From: Shewanella sp. MBTL60-112-B2
Lineage (GTDB): Bacteria > Pseudomonadota > Gammaproteobacteria > Enterobacterales > Shewanellaceae
DNA length: 47,932 bases
Direction of reading: 5' to 3'
Assembly: GCF_019655055.1 (NCBI RefSeq)
Contig: NZ_BPFA01000037.1
Span: 1-47,932, forward strand
A program made the position numbers and the translations under genes. The notes under the pieces were generated by a model. The model was not told the origin of the DNA, did not search any database, and worked only from the letters and a program-made list of their open reading frames with translations. Positions 7,857-17,117 of the stretch are shown here, one piece after another (positions within the stretch are counted from its first letter, which is position 1; each line of letters starts with the position of its first letter).

Positions 7857-8609
7857 ATGACTCGGACCGAATTAAGCCAATATTTGGCAAACTTTTTACA
7901 AATTTCTAATTTTAAAGATTACGCGCCAAATGGTTTGCAAGTTGAAGGCAAGGCAGAGATCAACACGATAGTGACAGGCGTGACCGCATGTCAGGCATTA
8001 ATTGATGCCGCAGTTGAGCTTAATGCCGATGCGATATTAGTGCATCACGGTTTCTTTTGGAAAAGTGAGCCAGAAATTATTGTAGGCATGAAACAAAAGC
8101 GGATTAAAGCACTGCTGATAAATGATGTTAATTTATTTGGTTATCACCTGCCTTTGGATGCGCATCCTATTGTTGGTAACAATGCTCAGCTGGCTAATGT
8201 GTTAGGGATCACCGGGGCTGAAGTGATTGAAAATGTGGCCCAAGGCTTGATGTGGCAAGGAAGACTCGCGCAACCTTTAACGGCTCAAGCCTTTAATGAA
8301 CTGATTTCGGCCAAACTTAATCGCCAATGCCAACATTTAGGTGATAGTGATGCCATGGTCAGTACAGTTGCTTGGTGCACTGGTGGTGCCCAGGATTATA
8401 TTGACGTTGCTGCAAGTATGGGACTCGATGCGTTTATAAGTGGAGAGGTCTCTGAACGTACCTACCATTGTGCGGTAGAGCAGGGCATTCAGTATTACGC
8501 CGCAGGCCATCACGCCACAGAGCTTTATGGTATTCAGGCATTAGGTGAGCATTTGGCAGACAAATTTGGCGTTAAACATCATTTTGTCGATATTGTGAAT
8601 CCAGTTTAA
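7857..8609 (+). CDS. ybgI: Nif3/YbgI-like dinuclear metal centre protein
   Basis: Member of the Nif3 family, hexameric toroids with a two-metal site. It is often annotated GTP cyclohydrolase I type 2, though the physiological substrate is uncertain. At 250 residues it matches E. coli YbgI in length. Metal ligands are recognisable: H63 and H64 in LVHHGFFW, H97, D101 and H103 in YHLPLDAHP, and H218 and E222 in GHHATELYG. GGCGGA at 7848-7853 precedes the ATG. Single gene ending at the terminator at 8637-8672. Confidence 0.9.
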   Translation: MTRTELSQYLANFLQISNFKDYAPNGLQVEGKAEINTIVTGVTACQALIDAAVELNADAILVHHGFFWKSEPEIIVGMKQKRIKALLINDVNLFGYHLPLDAHPIVGNNAQLANVLGITGAEVIENVAQGLMWQGRLAQPLTAQAFNELISAKLNRQCQHLGDSDAMVSTVAWCTGGAQDYIDVAASMGLDAFISGEVSERTYHCAVEQGIQYYAAGHHATELYGIQALGEHLADKFGVKHHFVDIVNPV

Positions 8610-8636
8610 TTGTTTACTAGGTTCAACTAGGCCCAT

Positions 8637-8672
8637 AAAAAATGCCGCTTATCGAAGCGGCATTTTTATTTT
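8637..8672. terminator. Bidirectional terminator between ybgI and metG
   Basis: AAAATGCCGCTT-ATCG-AAGCGGCATTTT perfect stem-loop followed by T-rich sequence. The complementary strand has an equivalent T tract, so it serves both converging genes. Confidence 0.93.
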
Positions 8673-8691
8673 AACAATTAAGTATGAAAGT

Positions 8692-10731
8692 TTATTTTAC
8701 TTTCATACCTGGCTGGGCACCTTCGTGTGGCTCCATGATCCAAAGATCTTTACCGCCAGGACCTGCGGCCAATACCATGCCTTCTGATACACCGAAGCGC
8801 ATTTCACGCGGCGCTAGGTTTGCCACCATAACGGTGAGCTTACCTTCGAGCTCTTCAGGAGCATAGGCTGACTTAATACCTGCAAACACTTGCTTAGTTT
8901 CGCCGCCTAAATCAAGCTCAAGTCGCAGAAGTTTATTGGCTTCTTTAACGTGTTCAGCTTTGGCTATACGTGCGATACGTAAGTCGATTTTAGCGAAATC
9001 TTCGAAGCTTATCTCTGCAGCAATTGGATCTTGCTCAAGCGGCGTCTTAACGTCTTTTTTCACTTCAGGCTCAGCAGCGGCTTGAAGGTTCTCTTTAGAG
9101 GCTTCAATAATCGCTTCAATGCTCTTCATTTCAACACGTTGCATTAACGCCTTGAACTTAGCGATTTCATGGCCTGCAAGATCAACATCTAGATTGTCCC
9201 AGGTCAGTTCCATCTGTAAGAAGGCTTCAACATCTTGTGCAAGCTTAGGAAGCACCGGCTTAAGATAAGTCACCAAGATACGGAACAGGTTAAGTGCGTT
9301 ACTACAAACCTGATGGGCTTCTTCTTGCTTAGCGTCATCTTTAATTAACTGCCAAGGAGCCGAGTCTGCAACATAGGCGTTAGCGATGTCTGCAAGTGTC
9401 ATCACTTCGCGCATTGCTTTACCGAATTCACGAGCCTCGTAGAAGTTAGCGATAGTTTCTTGTTTAGCTAAGAAGCTTTCAGTCAGGCTTGTATCGCTAA
9501 TTTTTGCAAGTTTGCCGTCAAAACGTTTGCTGATAAAACCAGCCGTACGTGAAGCTAAATTAACTAACTTACCGACTAGATCAGAGTTAACTCGCTGGGC
9601 GAAATCTTCAAGATTTAAGTCAAGATCATCAATTCTGCTACTAAGCTTAGCCGCGTAGTAATAACGTAGGTACTCAGGATCTAAGTTATCAAGGTATGTA
9701 CGTGCCTTAATAAAGGTACCTTTAGATTTTGACATCTTAGCGCCGTTTACCGTGACATAACCATGAGCATATACGCTAGTCGGCTTACGCAGACCTGCGC
9801 CATCAAGCATGGCAGGCCAGAATAGGCTGTGGAAGTAAACGATATCTTTACCGATAAAGTGATAAACTTCAGCGGTCGAATCTTTACTCCAGTACTCATC
9901 AAAGTTTAGATCGTCACGCTTATCACATAGGTTCTTAAATGACCCCATGTAGCCGATAGGAGCGTCTAACCAAACATAGAAGAATTTACCTGGTGCATCT
10001 GGGATCTCAAAACCAAAGTATGGTGAATCGCGTGAGATATCCCACTGCTGTAAACCTTGCTCGAACCACTCGCCAAGCTTATTAGCCATCTCTTGTTGTA
10101 GAGAACCTGAGTTGATCCACTCTTTAAGCATGCCTTCAAAAGAAGGAAGGTCGAAGAAGAAGTGTTCTGTATCTTTCATCACAGGTGTTGCGCCCGACAC
10201 GGCTGATTTTGGATCAATCAGATCTGTGGTGCTATATGTTGCACCGCAGTTGTCGCAGTTATCACCATATTGGTCTTCAGACTTACAACGCGGGCAGGTA
10301 CCTTTAACAAAACGGTCAGGTAGGAACATCGACTTTTCAGGGTCGAATAGCTGAGAAATTGTCTTTGTCTTGATATAACCAGCATCGCGTAGCTTAATAT
10401 AAATTTCGCTCGCTAGTTCACGGTTTTCATCACTGTGAGTGCTGTGAAAATTATCAAACTGGATATTGAAGTCAGCAAAATCCTTCTCATGTTCTTTTTG
10501 AACTTGAGCGATCATCTCTTCAGGAGTTATCCCCAACTGCTGCGCTTTAAGCATGATTGGCGTGCCGTGAGCATCGTCAGCGCAGATATAGTGACACTCA
10601 TGCCCACGTAACTTTTGGAAACGTGACCAGATATCAGTTTGAATATACTCAAGCATATGACCCAAATGGATTGGACCATTAGCATACGGAAGTGCACTTG
10701 TGACTAGGATTTTACGTTGTGAATTTGCCAT
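8692..10731 (-). CDS. metG: Methionyl-tRNA synthetase
   Basis: Charges tRNA-Met and initiator tRNA in the cytoplasm. At 679 residues it is close to the 677 of E. coli. Class I signatures are HLGH (22-25, the HIGH motif) and KMSKS (332-336). The zinc knuckle has four cysteines, C146, C149, C159 and C162. The C-terminal EMAPII-like tRNA-binding domain (about 575-679) includes DLRIARIAKAEHVKEANKL and ends in NLAPREMRFGVSEGM; it gives the dimeric long form of the enzyme. Divergent from apbC with 160 bases between, the same neighbour pair as metG-mrp in E. coli. Confidence 0.98.
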   Translation of the reverse strand: MANSQRKILVTSALPYANGPIHLGHMLEYIQTDIWSRFQKLRGHECHYICADDAHGTPIMLKAQQLGITPEEMIAQVQKEHEKDFADFNIQFDNFHSTHSDENRELASEIYIKLRDAGYIKTKTISQLFDPEKSMFLPDRFVKGTCPRCKSEDQYGDNCDNCGATYSTTDLIDPKSAVSGATPVMKDTEHFFFDLPSFEGMLKEWINSGSLQQEMANKLGEWFEQGLQQWDISRDSPYFGFEIPDAPGKFFYVWLDAPIGYMGSFKNLCDKRDDLNFDEYWSKDSTAEVYHFIGKDIVYFHSLFWPAMLDGAGLRKPTSVYAHGYVTVNGAKMSKSKGTFIKARTYLDNLDPEYLRYYYAAKLSSRIDDLDLNLEDFAQRVNSDLVGKLVNLASRTAGFISKRFDGKLAKISDTSLTESFLAKQETIANFYEAREFGKAMREVMTLADIANAYVADSAPWQLIKDDAKQEEAHQVCSNALNLFRILVTYLKPVLPKLAQDVEAFLQMELTWDNLDVDLAGHEIAKFKALMQRVEMKSIEAIIEASKENLQAAAEPEVKKDVKTPLEQDPIAAEISFEDFAKIDLRIARIAKAEHVKEANKLLRLELDLGGETKQVFAGIKSAYAPEELEGKLTVMVANLAPREMRFGVSEGMVLAAGPGGKDLWIMEPHEGAQPGMKVK

Positions 10732-10891
10732 CTTTTCTCAAAATCGCTGGGAACCTAATTGGAATGGCATAGATACTAACCGATCCAATACATAGTTTCA
10801 TCAAAAGCTCGCCCAAGTGGATTAAATCTAGACTAATGTTTGCCGGAATATCTGGTACAATTGCGCAAATTATATTTCGGGGGTCTGCATT

Positions 10892-12007
10892 TTGTCTTCA
10901 ACACATCCAAATTATCATCTTAATGATGATCTTCTCAGTTCTGTATTGGCGATTCTAGATACGTTTCAAGACTCGTATTTAAATAAGAGCCTATTAAGTG
11001 CAGGTATGGTTACTAAGCTTGCGATTGAAGGTAAGCGACTGCAGTTGGGATTATGTTACTCATACCCATGTCAGACTCAGTATCGTGACATCGTAATGGC
11101 AGTGACTAAAGAGTTGGCAGTATTGGATGCGATTGACGAAGTTGAGTGCGAAATTGACTTCCAACCTGATACGGTTTCGGCTATCAGCGCTGTGGAACCA
11201 TTGCCAAACATCAAGCAGGTGATTGCAGTTGCCTCAGGTAAAGGCGGTGTAGGTAAATCAACGACTGCAGTAAACCTTGCATTAGCTTTGGCTGCAGAAG
11301 GCGCTAGTGTTGGGATCTTAGATGCCGATATCTACGGCCCATCAATTCCAATGATGTTAGGTGTTGAAGATTTCAAGCCAGTTTCGCCAGATGGCAAGAT
11401 TATGACTTTTGCACCAGCACATGGTATTGCTGCTCAGTCTATTGGCTTTATGCTAGATGGCGACCAAGCTGCAGTGTGGCGTGGTCCTATGGCGGCGGGC
11501 GCCCTAGTGCAATTGCTCACTGAAACCGAGTGGCCAGAACTGGATTACTTGGTTATCGATATGCCACCAGGAACCGGTGATATCCAATTGACACTTTCTC
11601 AAAAAGTGCCAGTCAGTGGTGCTGTTATCGTTACTACGCCTCAAGATATTGCTTTAGCTGACGCTAAGAAAGGCGTGAACATGTTCCAAAAAGTGAACAT
11701 TCCAGTTTTAGGTATTGTGGAAAACATGAGTTTCCACCTTTGCCCTGAATGTGGTCATAAAGACCATCCATTCGGTGCTGAAGGTGGTCAGAAAATGGCA
11801 ACTCGCTATAATGTGCCACTATTAGGCCAGTTACCACTACAGCTTAATATTCGTGAAGATGTCGATAAAGGTGTGCCTACCGTTGTGGCTGATGAGACTA
11901 GCCAGGTTGCGGGTATTTATCGTGAAATCGCGAGAAAAGTTGGGGCTCAGCTTGCTTTATGTCAAGCGCAGCCAAAAGTATCAATCAGCATGTCTGATGA
12001 CGAGTAA
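10892..12007 (+). CDS. apbC: Iron-sulfur cluster carrier protein ApbC/Mrp (P-loop ATPase)
   Basis: Cytoplasmic Fe-S scaffold/carrier ATPase. The 371 residues comprise an N-terminal DUF59/MIP18-like domain (about 12-95) and the Mrp NTPase domain with a deviant Walker A, GKGGVGKS (116-123). The inter-subunit cluster ligands are C284 and C287 in LCPECGHK. The start is TTG at 10892, about eight bases after GGGGG (10879-10883); no in-frame ATG precedes residue 39. First gene of the plus-strand run reaching to tatD. udk follows after 11 bases. Confidence 0.95.
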   Translation: MSSTHPNYHLNDDLLSSVLAILDTFQDSYLNKSLLSAGMVTKLAIEGKRLQLGLCYSYPCQTQYRDIVMAVTKELAVLDAIDEVECEIDFQPDTVSAISAVEPLPNIKQVIAVASGKGGVGKSTTAVNLALALAAEGASVGILDADIYGPSIPMMLGVEDFKPVSPDGKIMTFAPAHGIAAQSIGFMLDGDQAAVWRGPMAAGALVQLLTETEWPELDYLVIDMPPGTGDIQLTLSQKVPVSGAVIVTTPQDIALADAKKGVNMFQKVNIPVLGIVENMSFHLCPECGHKDHPFGAEGGQKMATRYNVPLLGQLPLQLNIREDVDKGVPTVVADETSQVAGIYREIARKVGAQLALCQAQPKVSISMSDDE

Positions 12008-12018
12008 AGGTTAGTTTA

Positions 12019-12654
12019 ATGAATTCTAAAGATTGTGTTGTTATTGGTATTGCAGGTGCTTCGGCATCGGGTAAGAGTCTTATCGCGAAAACGATTTATG
12101 AAGAACTGTGTCGTGATCTAGGCACAGATCAAATAGGTGTAATTGCAGAAGACGCATACTATCGCGACCAAGGTCATCTATCGATGGACCAACGTGTTTT
12201 GACAAACTACGACCACCCGAAAGCGTTGGACCACGAGTTATTATGTAGCCATCTGCGTGAGCTTAAAGCAGGTAATGCTGTCGATATTCCAGTTTATAGC
12301 TATACGGAACATACACGTACAGACGAGAAAGTGACTCTGACACCTAAAAAGGTCATTATTCTTGAAGGGATTTTGTTGCTGACCGATCCCGCTTTACGTA
12401 AAGAGATGGATGCGTCTGTATTTATGGATACACCGCTAGATATCTGCTTTATGCGCCGCCTTTCACGGGACGTTGCGGAGCGAGGCAGAACCATGCAATC
12501 GGTCATGTCACAGTACACAGAGACGGTTCGCCCAATGTTTTTACAGTTTATTGAGCCATCAAAGCAGTACGCAGATATCATTGTTCCGCGCGGTGGCAAA
12601 AACCGTATCGCAACGGATATTTTAAAGGCGCGTATACAGCATCTTTTAGCATAA
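12019..12654 (+). CDS. udk: Uridine kinase
   Basis: Phosphorylates uridine and cytidine in pyrimidine salvage. The 211-residue protein follows E. coli Udk throughout: P-loop GASASGKS (13-20), EDAYYRDQGHLS, NYDHPKALDH, VYSYTEHTR, and the C-terminal FIEPSKQYADIIVPRGG. AAAGG at 12006-12010 overlaps the apbC stop region and serves its ATG. Second gene of the run, 34 bases before dcd, so two nucleotide-metabolism genes stand together. Confidence 0.97.
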   Translation: MNSKDCVVIGIAGASASGKSLIAKTIYEELCRDLGTDQIGVIAEDAYYRDQGHLSMDQRVLTNYDHPKALDHELLCSHLRELKAGNAVDIPVYSYTEHTRTDEKVTLTPKKVIILEGILLLTDPALRKEMDASVFMDTPLDICFMRRLSRDVAERGRTMQSVMSQYTETVRPMFLQFIEPSKQYADIIVPRGGKNRIATDILKARIQHLLA

Positions 12655-12688
12655 GCACACGACTTAAAATGTAAGGCAACCGGCGACT

Positions 12689-13273
12689 ATGCGATTAACT
12701 GACATTGAAATTGAAGCTTGCTTAGATAATGGCACCATCATAATGGAGCCACGCCCTGCACCTGAAGCGATAAGTGGTGTCAGTGTCGATGTTAAGTTGG
12801 GAAACCAATTTCGTGTTTTTAAAGATCATACCGCCCCTTATATTGATTTAAGTGGTCCAAGTGCTGAAGTGCAAGAAGCGTTAGATCGAGTTATGAGCGA
12901 AACCATAGTGATTGAAGAGGGTCAATCCTTCTTCCTTCACCCTGGAGAGCTGGCACTGTCGATTACCCATGAGAACGTCACTTTACCTGCCGATATTGTA
13001 GGTTGGTTAGACGGTCGTTCATCGCTGGCTCGATTGGGTTTAATGGTACATGTAACGGCCCATCGAATCGATCCTGGTTGGCAGGGTAAGATTGTATTGG
13101 AGTTTTACAACAGTGGTAAATTACCGCTAGCACTTAAACCCAGTATGACCATTGGTGCACTCAATTTTGAGCGTTTAGCACATGCAGTTGCAAGACCTTA
13201 TAACAAGCGTGAAAGTGCTAAGTATAAGGACCAGCAAGAAGCGGTTGCTAGCCGTATTAGCCAGGATAGCTAA
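12689..13273 (+). CDS. dcd: dCTP deaminase
   Basis: Deaminates dCTP to dUTP, feeding dTMP synthesis. The 194 residues match the homotrimeric Dcd family: DGRSSLARLGLMVHVTAHRIDPGW carries the substrate-binding S111 and R115, and the catalytic glutamate is E138 in IVLEFYNSGKLPLALKP. The stop codon overlaps the pabC start by one base (TAATG). Its placement two genes before the dTMP kinase tmk gives a functional link within the run. Confidence 0.97.
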   Translation: MRLTDIEIEACLDNGTIIMEPRPAPEAISGVSVDVKLGNQFRVFKDHTAPYIDLSGPSAEVQEALDRVMSETIVIEEGQSFFLHPGELALSITHENVTLPADIVGWLDGRSSLARLGLMVHVTAHRIDPGWQGKIVLEFYNSGKLPLALKPSMTIGALNFERLAHAVARPYNKRESAKYKDQQEAVASRISQDS

Positions 13274-14175
13274 TGACACAAGTTTGGGTAGATGGACATC
13301 CCGGCAATAATGTTAACCCTCTTGATCGGGGATTAGCTTATGGTGATGCTTTATTCGCAACCATGCGAGTACATCAGGGCAAAATTCAATTCTTAAAATC
13401 ACATCTTGAGCGACTTACACAAGGCGCTTATCGGCTTGGGTTTGACTGGCATCCATCTAATAAACTGCAGCAGCAACTTAGTCGTTTAGCCGAAGCTAAC
13501 CCTAATTCATGTATCAAAATACTGCTGACGCGTGGAGTAGGTGGTCGAGGATACGCGGCCAGTGTTGTTCGCCATAACCCTGCAATTATTACTCAAAGTG
13601 ACATAGCGCTGCAAAGCGAGGCAATGCCGGGGTTGCACTCACAAGCTGCTGGGTCTCTAGATGTGACTGAGATTGTGTCGGTGCATAACTTACCTACTCA
13701 TTATCAAAATTGGCAGCAGCAGGGTGTTTGCTTAGCAGTGTCCGATGTGAGATTAGGGCGGCAGCCTAAGCTTGCTGGTATTAAGCATTGTAATCGTTTA
13801 GAGCAAGTACTGATTAAGTCGGTGGATTTGGCACAGTATGCTCAGGACTGGCTGGTCTTGGACTCTGATGATTATATAGTTGAATCATCGATGGCGAATA
13901 TTTTCTTTGCATTCGATAAGAAAATCATTACACCTCGGCAGAGTTTTGCTGGGGTTGCAGGCATGATGCGTGAGCAAGTTATCCATCAATTATTACAGAT
14001 GGGGTATAAAGTCGAGGTCACCGACTTTCATTACAGCATGCTAAACACCGCTAAGCATGTTTTTATGACCAATAGCCTGTTTGGGCTTATTGATGTTTTG
14101 GCTATCGAAAATATGCGTTTTAGCAAAGCATCTTGGACTTCAAAGATAAGAGAACAACTCAGTCTGACATTATGA
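13273..14175 (+). CDS. pabC: Aminodeoxychorismate lyase
   Basis: PLP-dependent enzyme cleaving aminodeoxychorismate to p-aminobenzoate and pyruvate in folate synthesis. It is a fold-type IV aminotransferase-like protein of 300 residues, about 30 longer than E. coli PabC. Markers are DRGLAYGDALFATMRV near the N-terminus, the PLP lysine K171 in AGIKHCNRLEQVLIK, and VESSMANIFF. Start overlaps dcd (TAATG) and end overlaps mltG (ATGA). The pabC-mltG-tmk-holB order is the classical gammaproteobacterial arrangement. Confidence 0.95.
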   Translation: MTQVWVDGHPGNNVNPLDRGLAYGDALFATMRVHQGKIQFLKSHLERLTQGAYRLGFDWHPSNKLQQQLSRLAEANPNSCIKILLTRGVGGRGYAASVVRHNPAIITQSDIALQSEAMPGLHSQAAGSLDVTEIVSVHNLPTHYQNWQQQGVCLAVSDVRLGRQPKLAGIKHCNRLEQVLIKSVDLAQYAQDWLVLDSDDYIVESSMANIFFAFDKKIITPRQSFAGVAGMMREQVIHQLLQMGYKVEVTDFHYSMLNTAKHVFMTNSLFGLIDVLAIENMRFSKASWTSKIREQLSLTL

Positions 14176-15179
14176 AAAAAGCAATTATAAGTCTTTTCGC
14201 GACACTTTTTACGTTATCAACTTTAGGCGCTATAGGTGCATATTGGGGATATAACACCTTGCTAGCCTATGGTGAACAACCGGTTAATTTAACGGCTTCA
14301 CAAGAGCTTAATATTAAGCGTGGAACCAGCTTTAATCAGTTTATTGCTAATTTAGAATCCGAGCAGTTAATCGATGACGGTTGGAAACTGAAATGGCTGG
14401 TACGACTTAAGCCGGAGCTTGCCAATATTCGCTCAGGTCTTTATGAAGTTGAGCCGACTGATACACTCAATAGTCTGCTGGACAAAGTCATCAGTGGCAA
14501 AGAAAAGTCATTTGGTGTGACGCTATTAGAAGGGCAAACTGTTAAAGAATGGCGTCAGGAGCTTGTTCAGCAACAAAGACTGACTCAACAAGATGATGTG
14601 TTTAAGCAAGTGCTAATCGCTAATGGCGATGAATCGGGACTGCCTGAAGGAAAATTCTTCCCTGATACCTATCATTACCGTGCTGGGAGCAGTGACAAAG
14701 CATTACTGAATAAAAGCTATCTTAAAATGCAACTTGAACTCGATAAAGCCTGGCAGGGACGTCAAAAAGACTTACCGCTCAAGTCGGCTTATGAGCTACT
14801 TATATTAGCGTCAATTATCGAAAAAGAGACAGGTAAAGCCAGTGAGCGCCCTTGGATTGCAGCGGTTTTTGTTAATCGATTACGTAAGGGCATGCGCCTA
14901 CAGACGGATCCGACAGTAATATACGGGATGGGTGATAACTATAAAGGCAATATTACTCGCAAAGATCTGCGTGAAACCACAGCTTTTAATACGTACCGAA
15001 TTAATGGATTACCACCAACGCCTATAGCAGCGCCAAGTTTAGCGGCTATTCAAGCCGCCGCACATCCTGCGGATGTAAATTATATTTATTTCGTGTCACG
15101 AAATGATGGTAGCCATGTCTTTTCAAGAACACTGAACGAGCATAATCGTGCAGTGAACAAATATCAGAGAAATCGATGA
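14172..15179 (+). CDS. mltG: Endolytic peptidoglycan transglycosylase MltG
   Basis: Inner-membrane lytic transglycosylase (YceG family) that cuts nascent glycan strands and sets their length. The ATG at 14172 overlaps the pabC stop (ATGA) and gives 335 residues, as in E. coli. There is one N-terminal TM helix (about 4-27, AIISLFATLFTLSTLGAIGA), a LysM-like region, then the YceG domain. The catalytic glutamate is E217 in LASIIEKETG, followed by NRLRKGMRLQTDPTVIYG. A frame open further upstream (from 14133) lies inside pabC and would hide the membrane signal. The stop overlaps tmk (ATGA). Confidence 0.95.
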   Translation: MKKAIISLFATLFTLSTLGAIGAYWGYNTLLAYGEQPVNLTASQELNIKRGTSFNQFIANLESEQLIDDGWKLKWLVRLKPELANIRSGLYEVEPTDTLNSLLDKVISGKEKSFGVTLLEGQTVKEWRQELVQQQRLTQQDDVFKQVLIANGDESGLPEGKFFPDTYHYRAGSSDKALLNKSYLKMQLELDKAWQGRQKDLPLKSAYELLILASIIEKETGKASERPWIAAVFVNRLRKGMRLQTDPTVIYGMGDNYKGNITRKDLRETTAFNTYRINGLPPTPIAAPSLAAIQAAAHPADVNYIYFVSRNDGSHVFSRTLNEHNRAVNKYQRNR

Positions 15180-15820
15180 ATACACCAGTCACAACAGCTC
15201 AATCAGCCAAATTTATCGTTATCGAAGGGCTTGAAGGGGCAGGTAAGTCAAGCGCGATAGCCCTCGTGAGAGATTTTATTGAGAAGCACACAGGTAAAGC
15301 GCCAATTTGCACGAGAGAGCCGGGTGGTACACCGCTCGCTGAACAGATGCGCGACTTGGTAAAAATTGCTAACGATTCTGACCCTTTGTGCGATGAAGCC
15401 GAATGCCTACTCTTTTATGCGGCTAGAGCGCAACTAGTTGCAAACGTAATTAAACCAGCTTTAGCTAATGGCGAGTGGGTGTTAGGCGATAGACATAATT
15501 TGTCATCCCTCGCATATCAAGGTGGTGGCAGAAACTTAATGCCTTTGGTATCAACGATTAGTGATGCGACTTTAAAAGGATTTAAGCCAGACTTAACTCT
15601 CTATCTGGATATAGACCCGAAACTAGGCCTCGAACGCGCGGCTCGCCGTGGTGAGCTTGATCGTATTGAGCAACAAGAAATAGAGTTTTTTAACCGAACT
15701 CGGGCGACTTTCTTGTCGTTTGCCGATGCTGATGAGTCTATTAAAATCGTCGATGCCAGCCAGAGTATGGCTGAAGTTCATAAAGATATTATTGCGATTC
15801 TTCAAGAGCAGAGTTGGTAA
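15176..15820 (+). CDS. tmk: Thymidylate kinase
   Basis: Converts dTMP to dTDP. The 214-residue protein has P-loop EGLEGAGKSS (17-26), the DR motif in LGDRHNLSSLAYQGGGR, and the LID segment RRGELDRIEQQ with basic residues, as in E. coli-type enzymes. ATG overlaps the mltG stop by four bases. The stop is one base before the holB start, so this stretch is tightly coupled. Confidence 0.97.
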   Translation: MNTPVTTAQSAKFIVIEGLEGAGKSSAIALVRDFIEKHTGKAPICTREPGGTPLAEQMRDLVKIANDSDPLCDEAECLLFYAARAQLVANVIKPALANGEWVLGDRHNLSSLAYQGGGRNLMPLVSTISDATLKGFKPDLTLYLDIDPKLGLERAARRGELDRIEQQEIEFFNRTRATFLSFADADESIKIVDASQSMAEVHKDIIAILQEQSW

Positions 15821-15821
15821 T

Positions 15822-16739
15822 ATGACGGCGCTTCCTTGGCTGCAAACCACCTTAGATAACTTTTCTGCGCAAATTAAGACTGCCAAAGTCGGTCATGCCT
15901 ACCTTGTCGGCATGGATGCAGGCTATGGCGGTGAGTCATTAGTGCTTGAGTTAGCTAAAATGGCTCTTTGTCAACAACTTGGACACGGTGGAGCCTGTGG
16001 ATTTTGTAAAGCTTGTCAACTGATTGAAGCCAATAATCACCCGGATCTTTACCGAGTGGAAGCCGATGGTGCTCAGATTAAGGTCGATCAGATCCGTGAG
16101 CTTTGTCAGAAACTGACTACAACATCTCAACAAGGCGGTCGACGAGTCGCGGTTATTTTAAATAGTGAACGCTTAAATCAGGCATCAGCCAATGCCTTAC
16201 TTAAGACACTTGAGGAGCCTGGCAAGGATACCATTTTGTTTTTGCAAGCAAATGCTCCTAGTCGCTTAATCGCAACTATTAGCAGTCGTTGCCAAAGGTT
16301 ACGAGTTGAACTGCCAAATAAAATTCAAGTGAAGCAGTGGCTTAAAGAACAGCTAGACACTGAAAATGATCCATCTTGGTGTTTACCCGTCGTTGGCGGG
16401 CCGATGGCGGTGATATCTGCAATTGAAACTGAGCGATATAAAACACTAGTAGAGTATAGAAAAGGCTGGACACAAAGTTTGTCGTCGGGTCATCTGTGTG
16501 CTAGTTTAATAAATGTTAATGAAAAGCAAGTTTCTGATGCCCTTAAGGTTTTATATCTTGTGCTGCATCGTGCTTTGGTTAAACAGCAAGATAGTGATCC
16601 TCTTACTCGAGTCAAGATTGCCAATTTTGCCGCGAAAGTGATGCAGTTAGAAACGCGTTTATCTGTGATGCCAACGGTCAATACGTTAGCCTTATTTGAT
16701 GCGCTAACCATTGAGTATAATCAGCTAATCAACCAATAG
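15822..16739 (+). CDS. holB: DNA polymerase III delta-prime subunit
   Basis: Clamp-loader subunit of the replicative polymerase. Start at 15822 gives 305 residues, beginning MTALPWLQTTLDNF and starting one base after the tmk stop. A longer reading frame from 15720 lies within tmk and is rejected. The nucleotide loop (about 30-40, GMDAGYGGES) is degenerate, as expected for delta-prime, which does not hydrolyse ATP. Zinc-module cysteines C50, C59, C62 and C65 are all present, and the SRC motif (ISSRCQRLR) supplies the arginine finger to the neighbouring subunit. Confidence 0.95.
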   Translation: MTALPWLQTTLDNFSAQIKTAKVGHAYLVGMDAGYGGESLVLELAKMALCQQLGHGGACGFCKACQLIEANNHPDLYRVEADGAQIKVDQIRELCQKLTTTSQQGGRRVAVILNSERLNQASANALLKTLEEPGKDTILFLQANAPSRLIATISSRCQRLRVELPNKIQVKQWLKEQLDTENDPSWCLPVVGGPMAVISAIETERYKTLVEYRKGWTQSLSSGHLCASLINVNEKQVSDALKVLYLVLHRALVKQQDSDPLTRVKIANFAAKVMQLETRLSVMPTVNTLALFDALTIEYNQLINQ

Positions 16740-16745
16740 GAAATT

Positions 16746-17072
16746 ATGACTAATCTTGTTGTCAAATTTGAATCTTTGCAGCAACTGTACCGCGCTTATA
16801 TGCCGTTTATTAAGCCTATTGGTATGTTTGTTAGCTGTAGTCAAAGCTTCGTACTTGGCCAAGAGTTAATGATTACTTATCAGTTACCCGGCACGACTCA
16901 AGGCCACGACTTTAAAGGCTCAGTGATCTGGATTAATCCGTTAGGGGCGTCTGGTGGGCGACCCGCTGGCATTGGAGTAAAGATTTTAACTGAGCCTGAC
17001 TTTCATAAACATCAGATAGAGCAACTGCTTTCCCGTGAGCTAGCCTCCGGCGATTTGACCTGCACTATGTAG
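16746..17072 (+). CDS. pilZ: PilZ-domain type IV pilus protein
   Basis: The 108 residues match the founding PilZ protein of Pseudomonas type IV pilus biogenesis: YRAYMPFIKPIGMFV near the start, then VIWINPLGASGGRPAGIGVKI. As in that subgroup, the RxxxR c-di-GMP-binding motif is not visible, so it probably works through partner proteins (PilB/FimX-type) rather than by binding the nucleotide. Six bases separate it from holB, and the holB-pilZ-tatD order is the Pseudomonas one. Confidence 0.92.
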   Translation: MTNLVVKFESLQQLYRAYMPFIKPIGMFVSCSQSFVLGQELMITYQLPGTTQGHDFKGSVIWINPLGASGGRPAGIGVKILTEPDFHKHQIEQLLSRELASGDLTCTM

Positions 17073-17117
17073 CTGGGTAGACTTGCTGTCCTTTTTGTTG
17101 TTTGTTGGATTTTCATC

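Noticed and set aside
15720..15821. Longer holB start within tmk
   Set aside because: The extension is tmk sequence in another frame; the start at 15822 fits the family N-terminus and gene spacing.
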